From NCBI GenBank assembly GCA_964414585.1, contig CAYPXR010000093.1:10570-74569 (forward strand): a stretch of 64,000 nt of DNA. Reading direction: 5' to 3'. Below are positions 18,651 to 26,741 of the stretch, piece by piece. This DNA is from DATEMU01 sp964414585 (GTDB taxonomy: Bacteria; Planctomycetota; Phycisphaerae; UBA1845; UTPLA1). Position 1 is the first letter of the stretch. Each line of letters opens with the position of its first letter. Position numbers and translations under genes: made by a program. The notes beneath the pieces are model-generated. The model worked only from the letters and a program-made list of their open reading frames with translations. It was not told where the DNA came from and searched no databases.

Positions 18651-20711
18651 ATGCAATTCCCCCCGCGTAAAAATTATTTTTTGTTGAAAAACCTGTCTTT
18701 GCTTCTTACTGGCTTGGTGGTCATCGGCGGGTGTCCCACTCAGCTTCCGGAGGGACTCACTCTACCTCCGAGTGAGGGACCCTATTCTGACACAACTCCA
18801 ACTGGTGCAGATATCCAAATCGATGGAGTTGGCGGGGGCGGCTTCCCCAATTTGAAATTACCGTTTTCGAGTGGCGCGACATGGTCGGTGACGCGTGGAT
18901 ATAACACGCCACCAACCCATGTTAATGGCGATGTTTATGCGTTGGACTTCACAATCGGCGGATGTGATTCCTACGGCAAATCCATACTTGCTGCTGCTGG
19001 CGGCGTGGCGCGAATCAGACCGGAACCCTCCGATAGAAACTTCTGTGGATCGGGCAGCTACGGCTCCTATGTCTCGATCGATCACGGCGGTGGCTACACT
19101 ACTCTTTACGCGCACTTGTTATCGATTTCTGTTTCGGACGGCGCGCGCGTCGTCCAGGGACAGGAAGTTGGAAAATGTGGCAACTCAGGAGGCACCTGCG
19201 GCATCGCGTGCTCTGAACATCCCGGCACGCACTTGCATTTCCGGCTACAGTATTTCGATGGTTCAACAGTTACGGCGATCAAACCCGAGCCCATGTCCGG
19301 CTATCAAACATTCACGACCGGTCAACTTTATACCTCGGATAATGCGTTCACGCCTACACCTGCGGAAAACTACACGATAAAAACGAGTACGTCCCCGGCC
19401 GTTGGGGGCACGACCAACGGCAACGGATCCTACGCAAGCGGTTCAACGCGAACCGTAATTGCAACGCCCAACGCGAATTACGCCTTCGTGAATTGGACAG
19501 AAGGCGGGAGCCCGGTCAGCACGTCGGCCAGCTATCATTTCACGCTCAACTCTAACCGAACTCTCGTCGCGAATTTCGCGCAGATCTCAATTTCAGGCAA
19601 CTGGACTGCCGTAGGCGGGGGCCTGAATAGTCCAACGGTTTACGCGCTAAGTGCTGATAATAGCGGTGCTCTGATGGCCGCTGGTTGGCCCAATCCCTCG
19701 ACGGCCACCCGAATCGCTCGGTTCAACGGAGCGACTTGGAGTGCGCTTGATGGAAGCAACTCGTGGGGCGGCGTCTTTGCGACCGCAAACTATTATGTTG
19801 CCGAGGACTCCGCAATGGAACTCTTTGCTGGCGGCTGGCTGTCGCTTGACCCCTCATGTGGCGGCGGGGCGCAGCAACCAGTCTCGGTTTGTCGACTGCG
19901 TTCGTGCTCCGGCAGCAAGTGGGACTGGCTCCCCAACGGGTGCGCTGGCGGCGGCGTGAACGCTGGTAACTGTAGCAATTACGGAACGGTCCAAGCGCTG
20001 TTGAACATGGGACAGAAGCTCATAATCGCCGGTCAATTTGACCGGGCCGGGAGCAACGCCTCTGCCAGAAACATCGTCCAATGGGATGGCACAAATACCT
20101 ACGCGCCGAGTTCTTGGTCTGCTCTCGGTAGCGGACTCGGTGATGGAACCGATGACAAGATTTGGGCCCTAGTACCGTATAACGGCCAGGTGCACGCCGG
20201 CGGCAAGTTCGTGCGCAGTGGTGATGGCCAAACGGTCCTAAACAACATTGCGCGTTGGGACGGCAGCACGTGGCGCCCGCTCATTGATGGCGGCCTGATC
20301 GGATTGGACGGCAACATAAACTCCATGACCTCATATGGCGGAATGCTCGTTGCAGCAGGCAACTTTGCCCACGCGGGACCTGCTACAACTAACAAAGGGG
20401 TGGCCATGTGGAATGGAAGCGCCTGGCAACCGTTGGACGCAGGATGGGGCGATGGATCGAATGACAAGGCGGCGTACCTCGGGGTGTTCCAAGGTCACTT
20501 CGTTGCAGGCGGAGTCCGACAGGGCGGGTCCATGGCATACATCGTCGCCCAGTGGAACGGCTCCTCCTGGGTCCAGATGGGGCCTAAGCTCAATGGTCTT
20601 CCACTTTGCTTTTTCGAACTCAACGGTGCCTTGTACGTCGGCGGACAATTCACCAGCGCGGAAGATGGCACGACTCTCAACCACATCGCCAAGTGGACAC
20701 CGTCGCCTTAA
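18651..20711 (+). CDS. Lipoprotein with M23 (LytM) peptidase, InlB-type repeat and beta-propeller-like repeats
   Basis: 686 aa; ribosome binding site AGGAAAGGA precedes ATG 18651. Signal with lipobox VIGGC (Cys28). The M23 domain (about 70-210) retains zinc-ligand candidates His90 in THVNGDVYALDF, Asp99 and HLHF (194-197), plus VSIDHGGGYTTLYAHL, so it may be active on peptidoglycan. A ~75-residue segment with YTIKTSTSPAVGGTTNGNG and FVNWTEGGSPVSTSA follows and is of the InlB/'Listeria-Bacteroides' repeat type. The last ~380 residues are repeats of the form IARWDGSTWRPL...GLDG, like delta-60 or Kelch-like propeller blades. A predicted surface protein. It follows the kinase/sigma pair and could be a target (inference). 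Confidence 0.82.
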   Translation: MQFPPRKNYFLLKNLSLLLTGLVVIGGCPTQLPEGLTLPPSEGPYSDTTPTGADIQIDGVGGGGFPNLKLPFSSGATWSVTRGYNTPPTHVNGDVYALDFTIGGCDSYGKSILAAAGGVARIRPEPSDRNFCGSGSYGSYVSIDHGGGYTTLYAHLLSISVSDGARVVQGQEVGKCGNSGGTCGIACSEHPGTHLHFRLQYFDGSTVTAIKPEPMSGYQTFTTGQLYTSDNAFTPTPAENYTIKTSTSPAVGGTTNGNGSYASGSTRTVIATPNANYAFVNWTEGGSPVSTSASYHFTLNSNRTLVANFAQISISGNWTAVGGGLNSPTVYALSADNSGALMAAGWPNPSTATRIARFNGATWSALDGSNSWGGVFATANYYVAEDSAMELFAGGWLSLDPSCGGGAQQPVSVCRLRSCSGSKWDWLPNGCAGGGVNAGNCSNYGTVQALLNMGQKLIIAGQFDRAGSNASARNIVQWDGTNTYAPSSWSALGSGLGDGTDDKIWALVPYNGQVHAGGKFVRSGDGQTVLNNIARWDGSTWRPLIDGGLIGLDGNINSMTSYGGMLVAAGNFAHAGPATTNKGVAMWNGSAWQPLDAGWGDGSNDKAAYLGVFQGHFVAGGVRQGGSMAYIVAQWNGSSWVQMGPKLNGLPLCFFELNGALYVGGQFTSAEDGTTLNHIAKWTPSP

Positions 20712-20867
20712 ATCAAGTTTGATACCCAGACCCAACTGCGAACCGCTTTGCGGCATCTGCCTCGTTCCCGCGGGCTTCGCAACAGCGATCGGCCTCATCA
20801 GCATGAAATCGAGCATCCGCCGCCGCAATAGAGATTTGAGCCGTGAACGACAAATCAGGAGGAGCCA

Positions 20868-21377
20868 ATGATCTGTCAAAAATGCGAAAAAGAAATCGCT
20901 CCCGATTCGTTTTTCTGCCAATGGTGCGGGTCATTCCTGTCTGACCCCGGACGCGGAAAGAAGGCGAGCCTTTTTCGGCGATGGCTGGCATTGACGATTG
21001 ACCCCCTCCTGGCCGTGCTCATGTATTTCGCGGCAATGCTGCTTTCGACCCTTCTCGGAAACGCGGCAGCCGGAGAATCCGGCGCGGGCTCGACAGGATT
21101 CTTGATGGTGGTTCTTTTTCCCATTATCTATTTCCTCTGGTTTCTCACTTTGCTCCCGAAAGGCCTCACCCCTGGTAAAAAACTGCTGGGCTTGCGAGTC
21201 ATCGATCATCAGACAGGTGCGGTGCCGGGTTTCGGACGGATGTTCATTCGTGAAATCCCCGGTCGCATTCTAAGCGGTCTCTTTCTCTCTCTTGGGTATT
21301 TCTGGGCACTTTGGGATAAGAATGCCCAGGCTTGGCATGACAAGCTCGCCGGCACAGTCGTCGTCAAGACACTATGA
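20868..21377 (+). CDS. RDD-family membrane protein with N-terminal zinc ribbon
   Basis: 169 aa with a strong AGGAGGAG ribosome binding site. The N-terminus has a CxxC..CxxC zinc ribbon (C3, C6, C17, C20). The RDD domain follows: RRWLALTIDPLLAVLMYF, a second span (LMVVLFPIIYFLWFLTL), LTPGKKLLGLRVIDHQTG and a last hydrophobic region before WDKNAQAWHDKLAGTVVV. The conserved Arg/Asp pair and the WHDKLAGT ending are diagnostic of the family. The function is unknown, perhaps transport. The stop overlaps the upstream region of the next gene by a few bases, suggesting coupling with the lipoprotein at 21398. Confidence 0.88.
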   Translation: MICQKCEKEIAPDSFFCQWCGSFLSDPGRGKKASLFRRWLALTIDPLLAVLMYFAAMLLSTLLGNAAAGESGAGSTGFLMVVLFPIIYFLWFLTLLPKGLTPGKKLLGLRVIDHQTGAVPGFGRMFIREIPGRILSGLFLSLGYFWALWDKNAQAWHDKLAGTVVVKTL

Positions 21378-21397
21378 GGATAAGGAGAGAATACACG

Positions 21398-21931
21398 ATG
21401 GGAAAATTACCGCGGTTTGTTCGCATCGCCAGTCAATTTACGGCAATGCTTATGGGCGTCGTCGGCTGCTCTCAACCCGAACCGGTCGGTGCGGGCGGCG
21501 TGGTCTCCGTCGTACAGCAGAAGTGCATCGAGACGGCCTGCGAGCGCGCCATGCAGGAAGCCTCGCTGGGTTCGGATCGCCTCGCCAAGCGGCGTGTTTA
21601 CATGCGTTTTGATGGAAACACCACCACCGATCCCGGCGCGGATCGCGCCTGCGAAACGGTCAAGAGCCGAATTCGCAAGACTGCTGCCCTTGTGGTGGAC
21701 GACGCCTCAGCCGCCGACGAATCGGTCACCTTCCGCGTTCAGCGCGCTGGTGTCGACGTAGCGCACAGCAGTATTTTCGGTTTCTCGAAGGTCACCACGA
21801 CCGCCGAGGTCAAAATCGGCCTCACTTTCCAGAAGAACGGCGGTTCCCCTATCGAAAAAGACGGAATCGGCGTTGCCCGCCACAAGCTCTCAAAGTGGAT
21901 CGGAATCCCCATCGGCGAAAAGTGGGAATAA
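21398..21931 (+). CDS. Small lipoprotein of unknown function
   Basis: 177 aa from ATG 21398, chosen for the AAGGAGAG ribosome binding site nearby; an in-frame ATG at 21374 overlaps the RDD stop. Signal and lipobox MGVVGC (Cys24). The body (FDGNTTTDPGADRACETVK, SRIRKTAALVVDDASAADE, VTTTAEVKIGLTFQKNG) predicts a small mixed alpha/beta domain resembling short lipoproteins that bind outer-membrane partners, but I do not recognise a named family. Probably co-transcribed with the RDD protein. Confidence 0.7.
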   Translation: MGKLPRFVRIASQFTAMLMGVVGCSQPEPVGAGGVVSVVQQKCIETACERAMQEASLGSDRLAKRRVYMRFDGNTTTDPGADRACETVKSRIRKTAALVVDDASAADESVTFRVQRAGVDVAHSSIFGFSKVTTTAEVKIGLTFQKNGGSPIEKDGIGVARHKLSKWIGIPIGEKWE

Positions 21932-21954
21932 TGTCGGTATAGCGTGTTTGTCGC

Positions 21955-23202
21955 TTACTTCGGCTTGTTCTGCTTCCACCAGAGCCGCCATGCATTCTCG
22001 TCGAAGCCGAAGTTCTGGCCGGTGATCTTAATGAGCGCTTCCTGGACCTCCGTGCGGTAGATCGAGACCAGGTGAACCTCCGTCCAGTAGGTGGTGCCAA
22101 TCAGCGAGCCGGGCCCCAGGCAACCGATGCCGTCGGGCTGATACCAGAGGAAATCTCCGCCGCATCGGTATCGGGCACATCCGCCAAACGCGTACCGAAT
22201 GTCGTCGAGATAGACCGGCCCGGAGACCACGACGCTTTTCCGGGTCTCGATGGAGAGCTTACCGATGAGATCGTCGACGGCGTCTACGGCCTTGAGCAGC
22301 CCCAGCGCTGTCGCGGCATTGCGAAGCACGGGCTCTTCGCCGCCGAGAAGGGCGTCGCGGAGCGTCTCCACAATTCGCGGGTCCTTTCGCCCGACGAGTT
22401 CGACCGTGGCGGCCTGGCGGATGACGGCCGAAGGATCCAGCAGCGCGGCGACGACGATATTCATCGTCGCCTCGTCCTCTTTGAACTGCGCGAGCGATTC
22501 GATCATCAAACGCCGCACCAGTTCCGTGCCGGTGCTGAGAATGCTGGTGATGGCGGGGATGGCCAGCGGCTCGCGAATCGCAAGGATCTGCTCGCGGCCG
22601 TCGAGAAAGCGCTTGGACGTCGGGTCGCTCTCACCGTCCAGTCGGCCGCGGAATATCGCCTTGACCTGCACGAACCACTCGGTCACGACTTTGCGAACCT
22701 TGTCGTTGGCTGCCTTGGCCTGTTTCTTCGCCTGTTTCGCGGCGGGATCGACCGGCGGCCGCTTCGACGGCTTGACCCATTGTCCGTTTTCATGGACGAA
22801 CCCCAGCGCGGCGCGGGCGCCGGCATGGTCTGGATCGAGCTTAATCGTCTCGCGAAGGTGCTCTAGTTCCTCGGTTCGCAGGCCGTTCTTCGCGCACCAT
22901 TGCGCCAAGGCGAACTGGTCGGCGGCCGTTTGCTTGTACTTCCGTTTTTCGTGCTGGTATCGATCCCACGGCGACGGCGCCGCCACCTGACGTTCAATCT
23001 GCGTGCGTTCGATGTCGACGGTACCGATGGGAGTTCGAATCCTCAGTGTATCTCCATGATCGGCGAGCACCTCCCCTTCGATCTCGCCGCCGCCCTTGAG
23101 AATGAAGAGATCGCCGCGCGCAAGGGGAGCGGATGCCGAAAGGAGCAAAGTTCCGAAGGCTCCCCAACAGAACCCATTAAGCAGCATCCGCGACATCGTC
23201 AC
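21955..23202 (-). CDS. Secreted HEAT/TPR repeat-like protein
   Basis: 415 aa with a signal peptide (LLNGFCWGAFGTLLLSASAPLARG). An N-terminal LFILKGGGEIEGEVLADHGD...IGTVDIERTQIE segment resembles the small beta domain that opens many planctomycete secreted proteins. A TPR-like stretch (FALAQWCAKNGL, EELEHLRETIKLDPDHAGARA) follows, then a HEAT-like part (LLDPSAVIRQAATVELVGR, LRNAATALGLLKAVDAVDDL). The C-terminus (WYQPDGIGCLGPGSLIG) is unlike these. Convergent with the lipoprotein ending at 21931 (23 bp apart). A scaffold role is inferred. Confidence 0.75.
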   Translation of the reverse strand: MTMSRMLLNGFCWGAFGTLLLSASAPLARGDLFILKGGGEIEGEVLADHGDTLRIRTPIGTVDIERTQIERQVAAPSPWDRYQHEKRKYKQTAADQFALAQWCAKNGLRTEELEHLRETIKLDPDHAGARAALGFVHENGQWVKPSKRPPVDPAAKQAKKQAKAANDKVRKVVTEWFVQVKAIFRGRLDGESDPTSKRFLDGREQILAIREPLAIPAITSILSTGTELVRRLMIESLAQFKEDEATMNIVVAALLDPSAVIRQAATVELVGRKDPRIVETLRDALLGGEEPVLRNAATALGLLKAVDAVDDLIGKLSIETRKSVVVSGPVYLDDIRYAFGGCARYRCGGDFLWYQPDGIGCLGPGSLIGTTYWTEVHLVSIYRTEVQEALIKITGQNFGFDENAWRLWWKQNKPK

Positions 23203-23233
23203 TAATTATATGACTGACAGGGCAGCAGGGGGG

Positions 23234-24694
23234 TTAGGTCCCTCGGGTGTCTTTTCCGCGATGGCCGATCCACAAATAGGTCATCAGTACGGTTCCGAGG
23301 ATGCCGAAAGGAAGCATCGAGGCAAACCAAACAGTGGGGTTCATCACCGTATGAGGGGCCGACGTCGCCGTGTTGGCGGGAGCCGACGATGCAACGGAAC
23401 GGATGATGGCGAAATGATCCAGGAGCGTCCCCAGGCCGTAGCCGGATATCAAAGCCCCGTAGTACTGAAAGGAATCGATAATTCCCGATGAGCAACCGGC
23501 CATTTTTCGCCCGCCCAGATCCATCGCCGCCGCCGTCCCCAGGATGGAGTGCGTTGAATTGCACATCATGCTCATGAGGATAATGACGCCGACCGCCAGC
23601 CAGGCGGCGGATGCCGATCCATGGCTTGGCAGAAAAATTGCAACCAGCGTCAAGACGGCCTGAGCGCAATATAACACGGCGGCGACGGGAGCGCGCCGGC
23701 CCTTGAACCACAAGTCCGAAATATAGCCCGAAGCCATCGAGCCCACCGTGGCCGTCACCGGTAGACCGATGACCAGTGCCGTGAAAAGCCACGAGGTTCG
23801 ATCCGCGCCCCAGACCTCCTTTAGATATACGGCAAACCAGGATTCAATCGCGCGCCGCACAAAACCCGTGCAAAAATAAGCGCCGGCGACAATCCACACC
23901 ACGGGATTGGAGGAAATCTTCCGCCATACGTCTCGGAGTCGGATTTTTTCGTTGGGATCGCCCGGAGAATCATCGTCATGCTCGATGTGATATCCCGCTT
24001 CCTCGGGATTGTTTTTCACCGTCAGGTTCATCAGCACGATGATGATGGCGACGACCATCGGCGGAATGAAAAACATGTATCGCCAGTCCAGCTTCGGAAT
24101 GGTGATTGTTGCAATCAGGAGCGGAATGGCGACGCCCGTCGCCAGAATCGTTCCGAGTTGCCCCGCACCGATCGCCCCGAGGTTGATCATCGCCCCGAAA
24201 ATCCCGGCAAACGCGCCACGTTCGCGTCGGCGAAACCAGGCGGTGTTAATCTTGATCATGCCGGGCGCGCCGAAGGCCTGCATGTATCCATCAGCGGAGC
24301 GAATGAGCACCAGGACCGGGAGTAGTAAGGTGATACTCGACCAGGTGGTGAATCCAAACGCCAGGTTAAGGATGATCGTCGAGACCGCACCGATGGTCAT
24401 CGCCTTCTTTCCGCCCAGGCGGTCGGTAAAGAGGCCGTTGATCATCTGACCGACGGCATAGGCGCCATCTCGTCCCGAGTTGATCAGGCCATATTGAGCA
24501 TTGCTCAGTCCCAGCCCCGCTTTGACCTCGTTGGCGATCGGGCTCAGGTTGTAGCGACACAAGTAATACGATGCGTACGTGAGACCGAGGAAGAACCAGT
24601 TTCGCCCTCGGCGTCGTCGAAATCCCGGCGGGTTCTTGTATTGTTCAGAGGTTGAGAAGCTCGTCGTGGCAGGCTGCGACATCATGACCACCAT
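23234..24694 (-). CDS. MFS transporter, organophosphate:phosphate antiporter (GlpT/UhpC)-like
   Basis: About 486 aa with twelve membrane segments. The signature opening RNWFFLGLTYASYYLCRYNLS is typical of sugar-phosphate/glycerol-phosphate permeases, with the loop GLFTDRLGGKKAMTIGA between helices 2 and 3, and YMQAFGAPGMIKINTAWF. A hydrophilic central loop carries NNPEEAGYHIEHDDDSPGD. The substrate could be a sugar phosphate or related organic phosphate. The frame stays open to 24808, but the extra 38 residues look unlike a membrane-protein start; ATG 24694 or 24685 is likelier, with no clear ribosome binding site for any. Divergent from the ferredoxin gene. Confidence 0.85.
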   Translation of the reverse strand: MVVMMSQPATTSFSTSEQYKNPPGFRRRRGRNWFFLGLTYASYYLCRYNLSPIANEVKAGLGLSNAQYGLINSGRDGAYAVGQMINGLFTDRLGGKKAMTIGAVSTIILNLAFGFTTWSSITLLLPVLVLIRSADGYMQAFGAPGMIKINTAWFRRRERGAFAGIFGAMINLGAIGAGQLGTILATGVAIPLLIATITIPKLDWRYMFFIPPMVVAIIIVLMNLTVKNNPEEAGYHIEHDDDSPGDPNEKIRLRDVWRKISSNPVVWIVAGAYFCTGFVRRAIESWFAVYLKEVWGADRTSWLFTALVIGLPVTATVGSMASGYISDLWFKGRRAPVAAVLYCAQAVLTLVAIFLPSHGSASAAWLAVGVIILMSMMCNSTHSILGTAAAMDLGGRKMAGCSSGIIDSFQYYGALISGYGLGTLLDHFAIIRSVASSAPANTATSAPHTVMNPTVWFASMLPFGILGTVLMTYLWIGHRGKDTRGT

Positions 24695-24834
24695 GAGGCG
24701 ACCGTGACAGTCGCCGGAAACAAGAACGGGATGGTATAACGGCATCGTCGGATGCTGGCAATCGCATTTGCCGTCCATCGTTGCGATCGGCACGGTCGCC
24801 GTTATCATCTTCTTAACAAATCACAAGGTGAAAC

Positions 24835-25215
24835 ATGCCCGCGTTTGAGAAACACGTCTTCGTCTGCACCAACACCCGCGCGGAGGGGCATGTGCGAGGT
24901 TGTTGTTCGGCCAAAGACTCCGTCGCCATCCGCGAGCGGCTCAAGGAACTCGTCGAACAACGCGGCCTCAAGCGAAGGATCCGCGTGAACACTGCCGGTT
25001 GCCTCGATCAGTGCGAGCACGGCACGACGATCGTCGTTTATCCCGAGGCCGTCTGGTACGGCTTCGTGAAGATGGAGGACGTGGACGAAATCCTCGACTC
25101 CCACCTCGTCGGCAACAAGCCCGTCGAGCGACTTCGCCTTCCGCCGGAGTGCATCAACACGGAGCGTTGCCGCCACAAAGGCGGCGGGGCGGTGCAACTC
25201 GGTCTCTCAGGTTAG
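24835..25215 (+). CDS. Thioredoxin-like [2Fe-2S] ferredoxin
   Basis: 126 aa, ribosome binding site AAGGTGA. It matches the thioredoxin-fold 2Fe-2S ferredoxins: HVFVCTNTRAEGHVRGCC supplies two ligand regions, VNTAGCLDQCEHG the other two, and VVYPEAVWYGFVKMEDVDEI is the conserved C-terminal part. The tail CINTERCRHKGGG adds two more cysteines. It is a soluble electron carrier or redox sensor. The last two thirds are duplicated in the chimeric gene at 26398. Confidence 0.9.
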   Translation: MPAFEKHVFVCTNTRAEGHVRGCCSAKDSVAIRERLKELVEQRGLKRRIRVNTAGCLDQCEHGTTIVVYPEAVWYGFVKMEDVDEILDSHLVGNKPVERLRLPPECINTERCRHKGGGAVQLGLSG

Positions 25216-25227
25216 CCCTTCTTAAGG

Positions 25228-25677
25228 ATGTCTCGAACTTTCATTCGCCGCCACAAGTTTCACGTTATCCTAGTGGTGTTCGCAATACTAATCGCGTTTG
25301 CCTGGATCGCGAGTTTGGGCCGTCGAATTGGTACTTCGTCGATATTCCTTTATGATGGATTTGTCATGGCGTACTGGAACCCGAATGATATATGGTTCCA
25401 AGTAGCGCCACAGCGGAAACATGGACTCGACGGGCCCCGCGCGATCCTCCTGATCAATCCTGGAGGAGTGAATCAAGTCTCACTGGTCCTGCCGTGCTGG
25501 TTTCTAATATTGCTGATTAACTTAGCGATTGTATCGTCGCATTTTTTGGCGAGGCGAATACCCATGCCAGGAAAGTGTAAGCGGTGGGGGTACGATCTCA
25601 CCGCTAATACGAGCGGACGATGCCCGGAGTGCGGAAAGACGGTTCAAGTCTTGGATGAATGCGTCGGCCCAAAATGA
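25228..25677 (+). CDS. Membrane protein with degenerate 'GYDL' zinc ribbon
   Basis: 149 aa. Two membrane spans (HVILVVFAILIAFAWIASL near residues 11-30 and LVLPCWFLILLINLAIVSS near 88-108) and a C-terminal ribbon CKRWGYDLTANTSGRCPECG. Planctomycete proteins of this layout normally have CxxCGYDL...RCPECG; here the second Cys is Trp, so only three of four zinc ligands remain. It begins 13 bp after the ferredoxin stop. The GC content is lower than that of the neighbours. Function unknown. Confidence 0.65.
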   Translation: MSRTFIRRHKFHVILVVFAILIAFAWIASLGRRIGTSSIFLYDGFVMAYWNPNDIWFQVAPQRKHGLDGPRAILLINPGGVNQVSLVLPCWFLILLINLAIVSSHFLARRIPMPGKCKRWGYDLTANTSGRCPECGKTVQVLDECVGPK

Positions 25678-25883
25678 TCTCGTGTCGCCGGATTCAATCC
25701 ATGTCCTATCTCGTAGCGGCGAAGTTCTTCGAAAAGCTGGTTGGTATAGGTCCGCAAAGAGCTACGAGAGGCGGCAGCGCCCGCGGATTCGTCGTCTTGT
25801 GCTTCGAGACGGACCAGCATTCGCCGCGCGCCTTCGAGCTTGGAGCATGTCAGTTCGTATTCTTCGGCGGATGAAATGCTCAT
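25644..25883 (-). CDS. Small antitoxin-like protein, second gene of a two-gene minus-strand unit
   Basis: 79 aa. The N-terminus (MSISSAEEYELTCSKLEGAR, then SSLRTYTNQLFEELRRYE) is helical and resembles the small partner subunits of toxin-antitoxin or nucleotidyltransferase-like pairs. Its ATG overlaps the stop of the upstream gene by 4 bp (ATGA), so the two are coupled. The 3' end overlaps the convergent membrane-protein gene ending at 25677. I do not recognise a named family; the antitoxin role is inferred. Confidence 0.5.
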   Translation of the reverse strand: MSISSAEEYELTCSKLEGARRMLVRLEAQDDESAGAAASRSSLRTYTNQLFEELRRYEIGHGLNPATRDHFGPTHSSKT

Positions 25884-26287
25884 AGCTGCAACTCCACTAA
25901 ACCGCGAGGGCGACCCTTGCGGTCCGTCATGAATTCTAGCCGAAGGAACTCTTCCAAGTCATCATTTTCCCTAAAAAGAATTGACTGAACAAAAGGGATT
26001 CCCTCCTCGATCACCCTCGCTGCCGCCGGGTCGCATGGATAGTCCGGGGCCAATAACAACACGCAATCGACATCGTTGGGTTCGGGTTTGTCGTCCACGA
26101 AACTACCGTCGATGATGAAACGAAGTGTTCCCATTCGTCGTGCCGCGTCGATTGCCCAGCCCAGTGATTCGGCTATGGCGCTTCGCGTTGCCGTGCTGGA
26201 ACCAAACCGTTCCATCACCTCTTCGAGGGTCGCATGGTGTATCCCGGGAGGAAGCAAACCTTCCTCTGAAAAAGGCGGAATTGCCAT
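25880..26287 (-). CDS. DUF6932-like protein with nucleotidyltransferase-type motif
   Basis: 135 aa. The central IDGSFVDDKPEPNDVDCVLL has the G-S...D-x-D pattern seen in nucleotidyltransferase-fold proteins and in the DUF6932 family. Upstream is a short N-terminal MAIPPFSEEGLLPPGIHHAT, and the C-terminus ends FMTDRKGRPRGLVELQL, close to that family's usual ending (recollection, not a search). With the coupled 79-aa protein it forms a likely two-gene module, perhaps toxin/antitoxin or defence. It lies between the ferredoxin/membrane protein and the chimeric gene remnant, in a region with clear rearrangement. Confidence 0.55.
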   Translation of the reverse strand: MAIPPFSEEGLLPPGIHHATLEEVMERFGSSTATRSAIAESLGWAIDAARRMGTLRFIIDGSFVDDKPEPNDVDCVLLLAPDYPCDPAAARVIEEGIPFVQSILFRENDDLEEFLRLEFMTDRKGRPRGLVELQL

Positions 26288-26397
26288 GTTGGAACTCTAC
26301 TCTTCGCCTGAACGGGCTGCAAAGTGTAAATTGCTAACCGTTCTCGCGGTCCAGGCCAGGGCAAGGACCCAAGTCCGAACCAAGCAAGGATTATGAC

Positions 26398-26658
26398 ATG
26401 CTCGACCCCCGTATCACCAAACTCGCCGATGTGCTCGTCAACTACTCCTGCGCCGTCAGGCACGGCACGACGATCGTCGTTTATCTCGAGGCCGTCTGGT
26501 ACGGCTTCGTGAAGTTGGAGGATGTGGACGAAATCCTCGACTCCCACCTCGTCGGCAACAAGCCCGTCGAGCGACTTCGCCTTCCGCCGGAGTGCATCAA
26601 CACGGAGCGTTGCCGCCACAAAGGCGGGGGAACGGTGCAGATCGGGCTGGGGCGCTGA
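26398..26658 (+). pseudogene. Chimeric gene: 5' end of M29 aminopeptidase fused in frame to 3' end of 2Fe-2S ferredoxin
   Basis: 86 codons. Residues 1-20 (MLDPRITKLADVLVNYSCAV) equal the start of the aminopeptidase at 29073, with 7 nucleotide differences, all synonymous. From 26461 on it aligns without gaps to 25018-25215, the last 66 codons of the ferredoxin, with 3 differences in the first ~165 nt and more at the end. The junction lies near 26456-26461. The fused product lacks the N-terminal ferredoxin ligands and the aminopeptidase catalytic core, so it is very probably non-functional, although no stop or frameshift is present. Confidence 0.85.
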
Positions 26659-26741
26659 GCGCAATGGTATTTGTTAATACGCAGCCGAACACGAATTCGC
26701 TCTCAGGCAACCCAGCTTCATTTCGCCTGCGCCGCCGGCAA

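Noticed and set aside
23020..23045. GGGAGTTCGAATCC, a tRNA T-arm-like string
   Set aside because: Lies inside the HEAT-like coding gene, and no acceptor or anticodon arms could be built around it.
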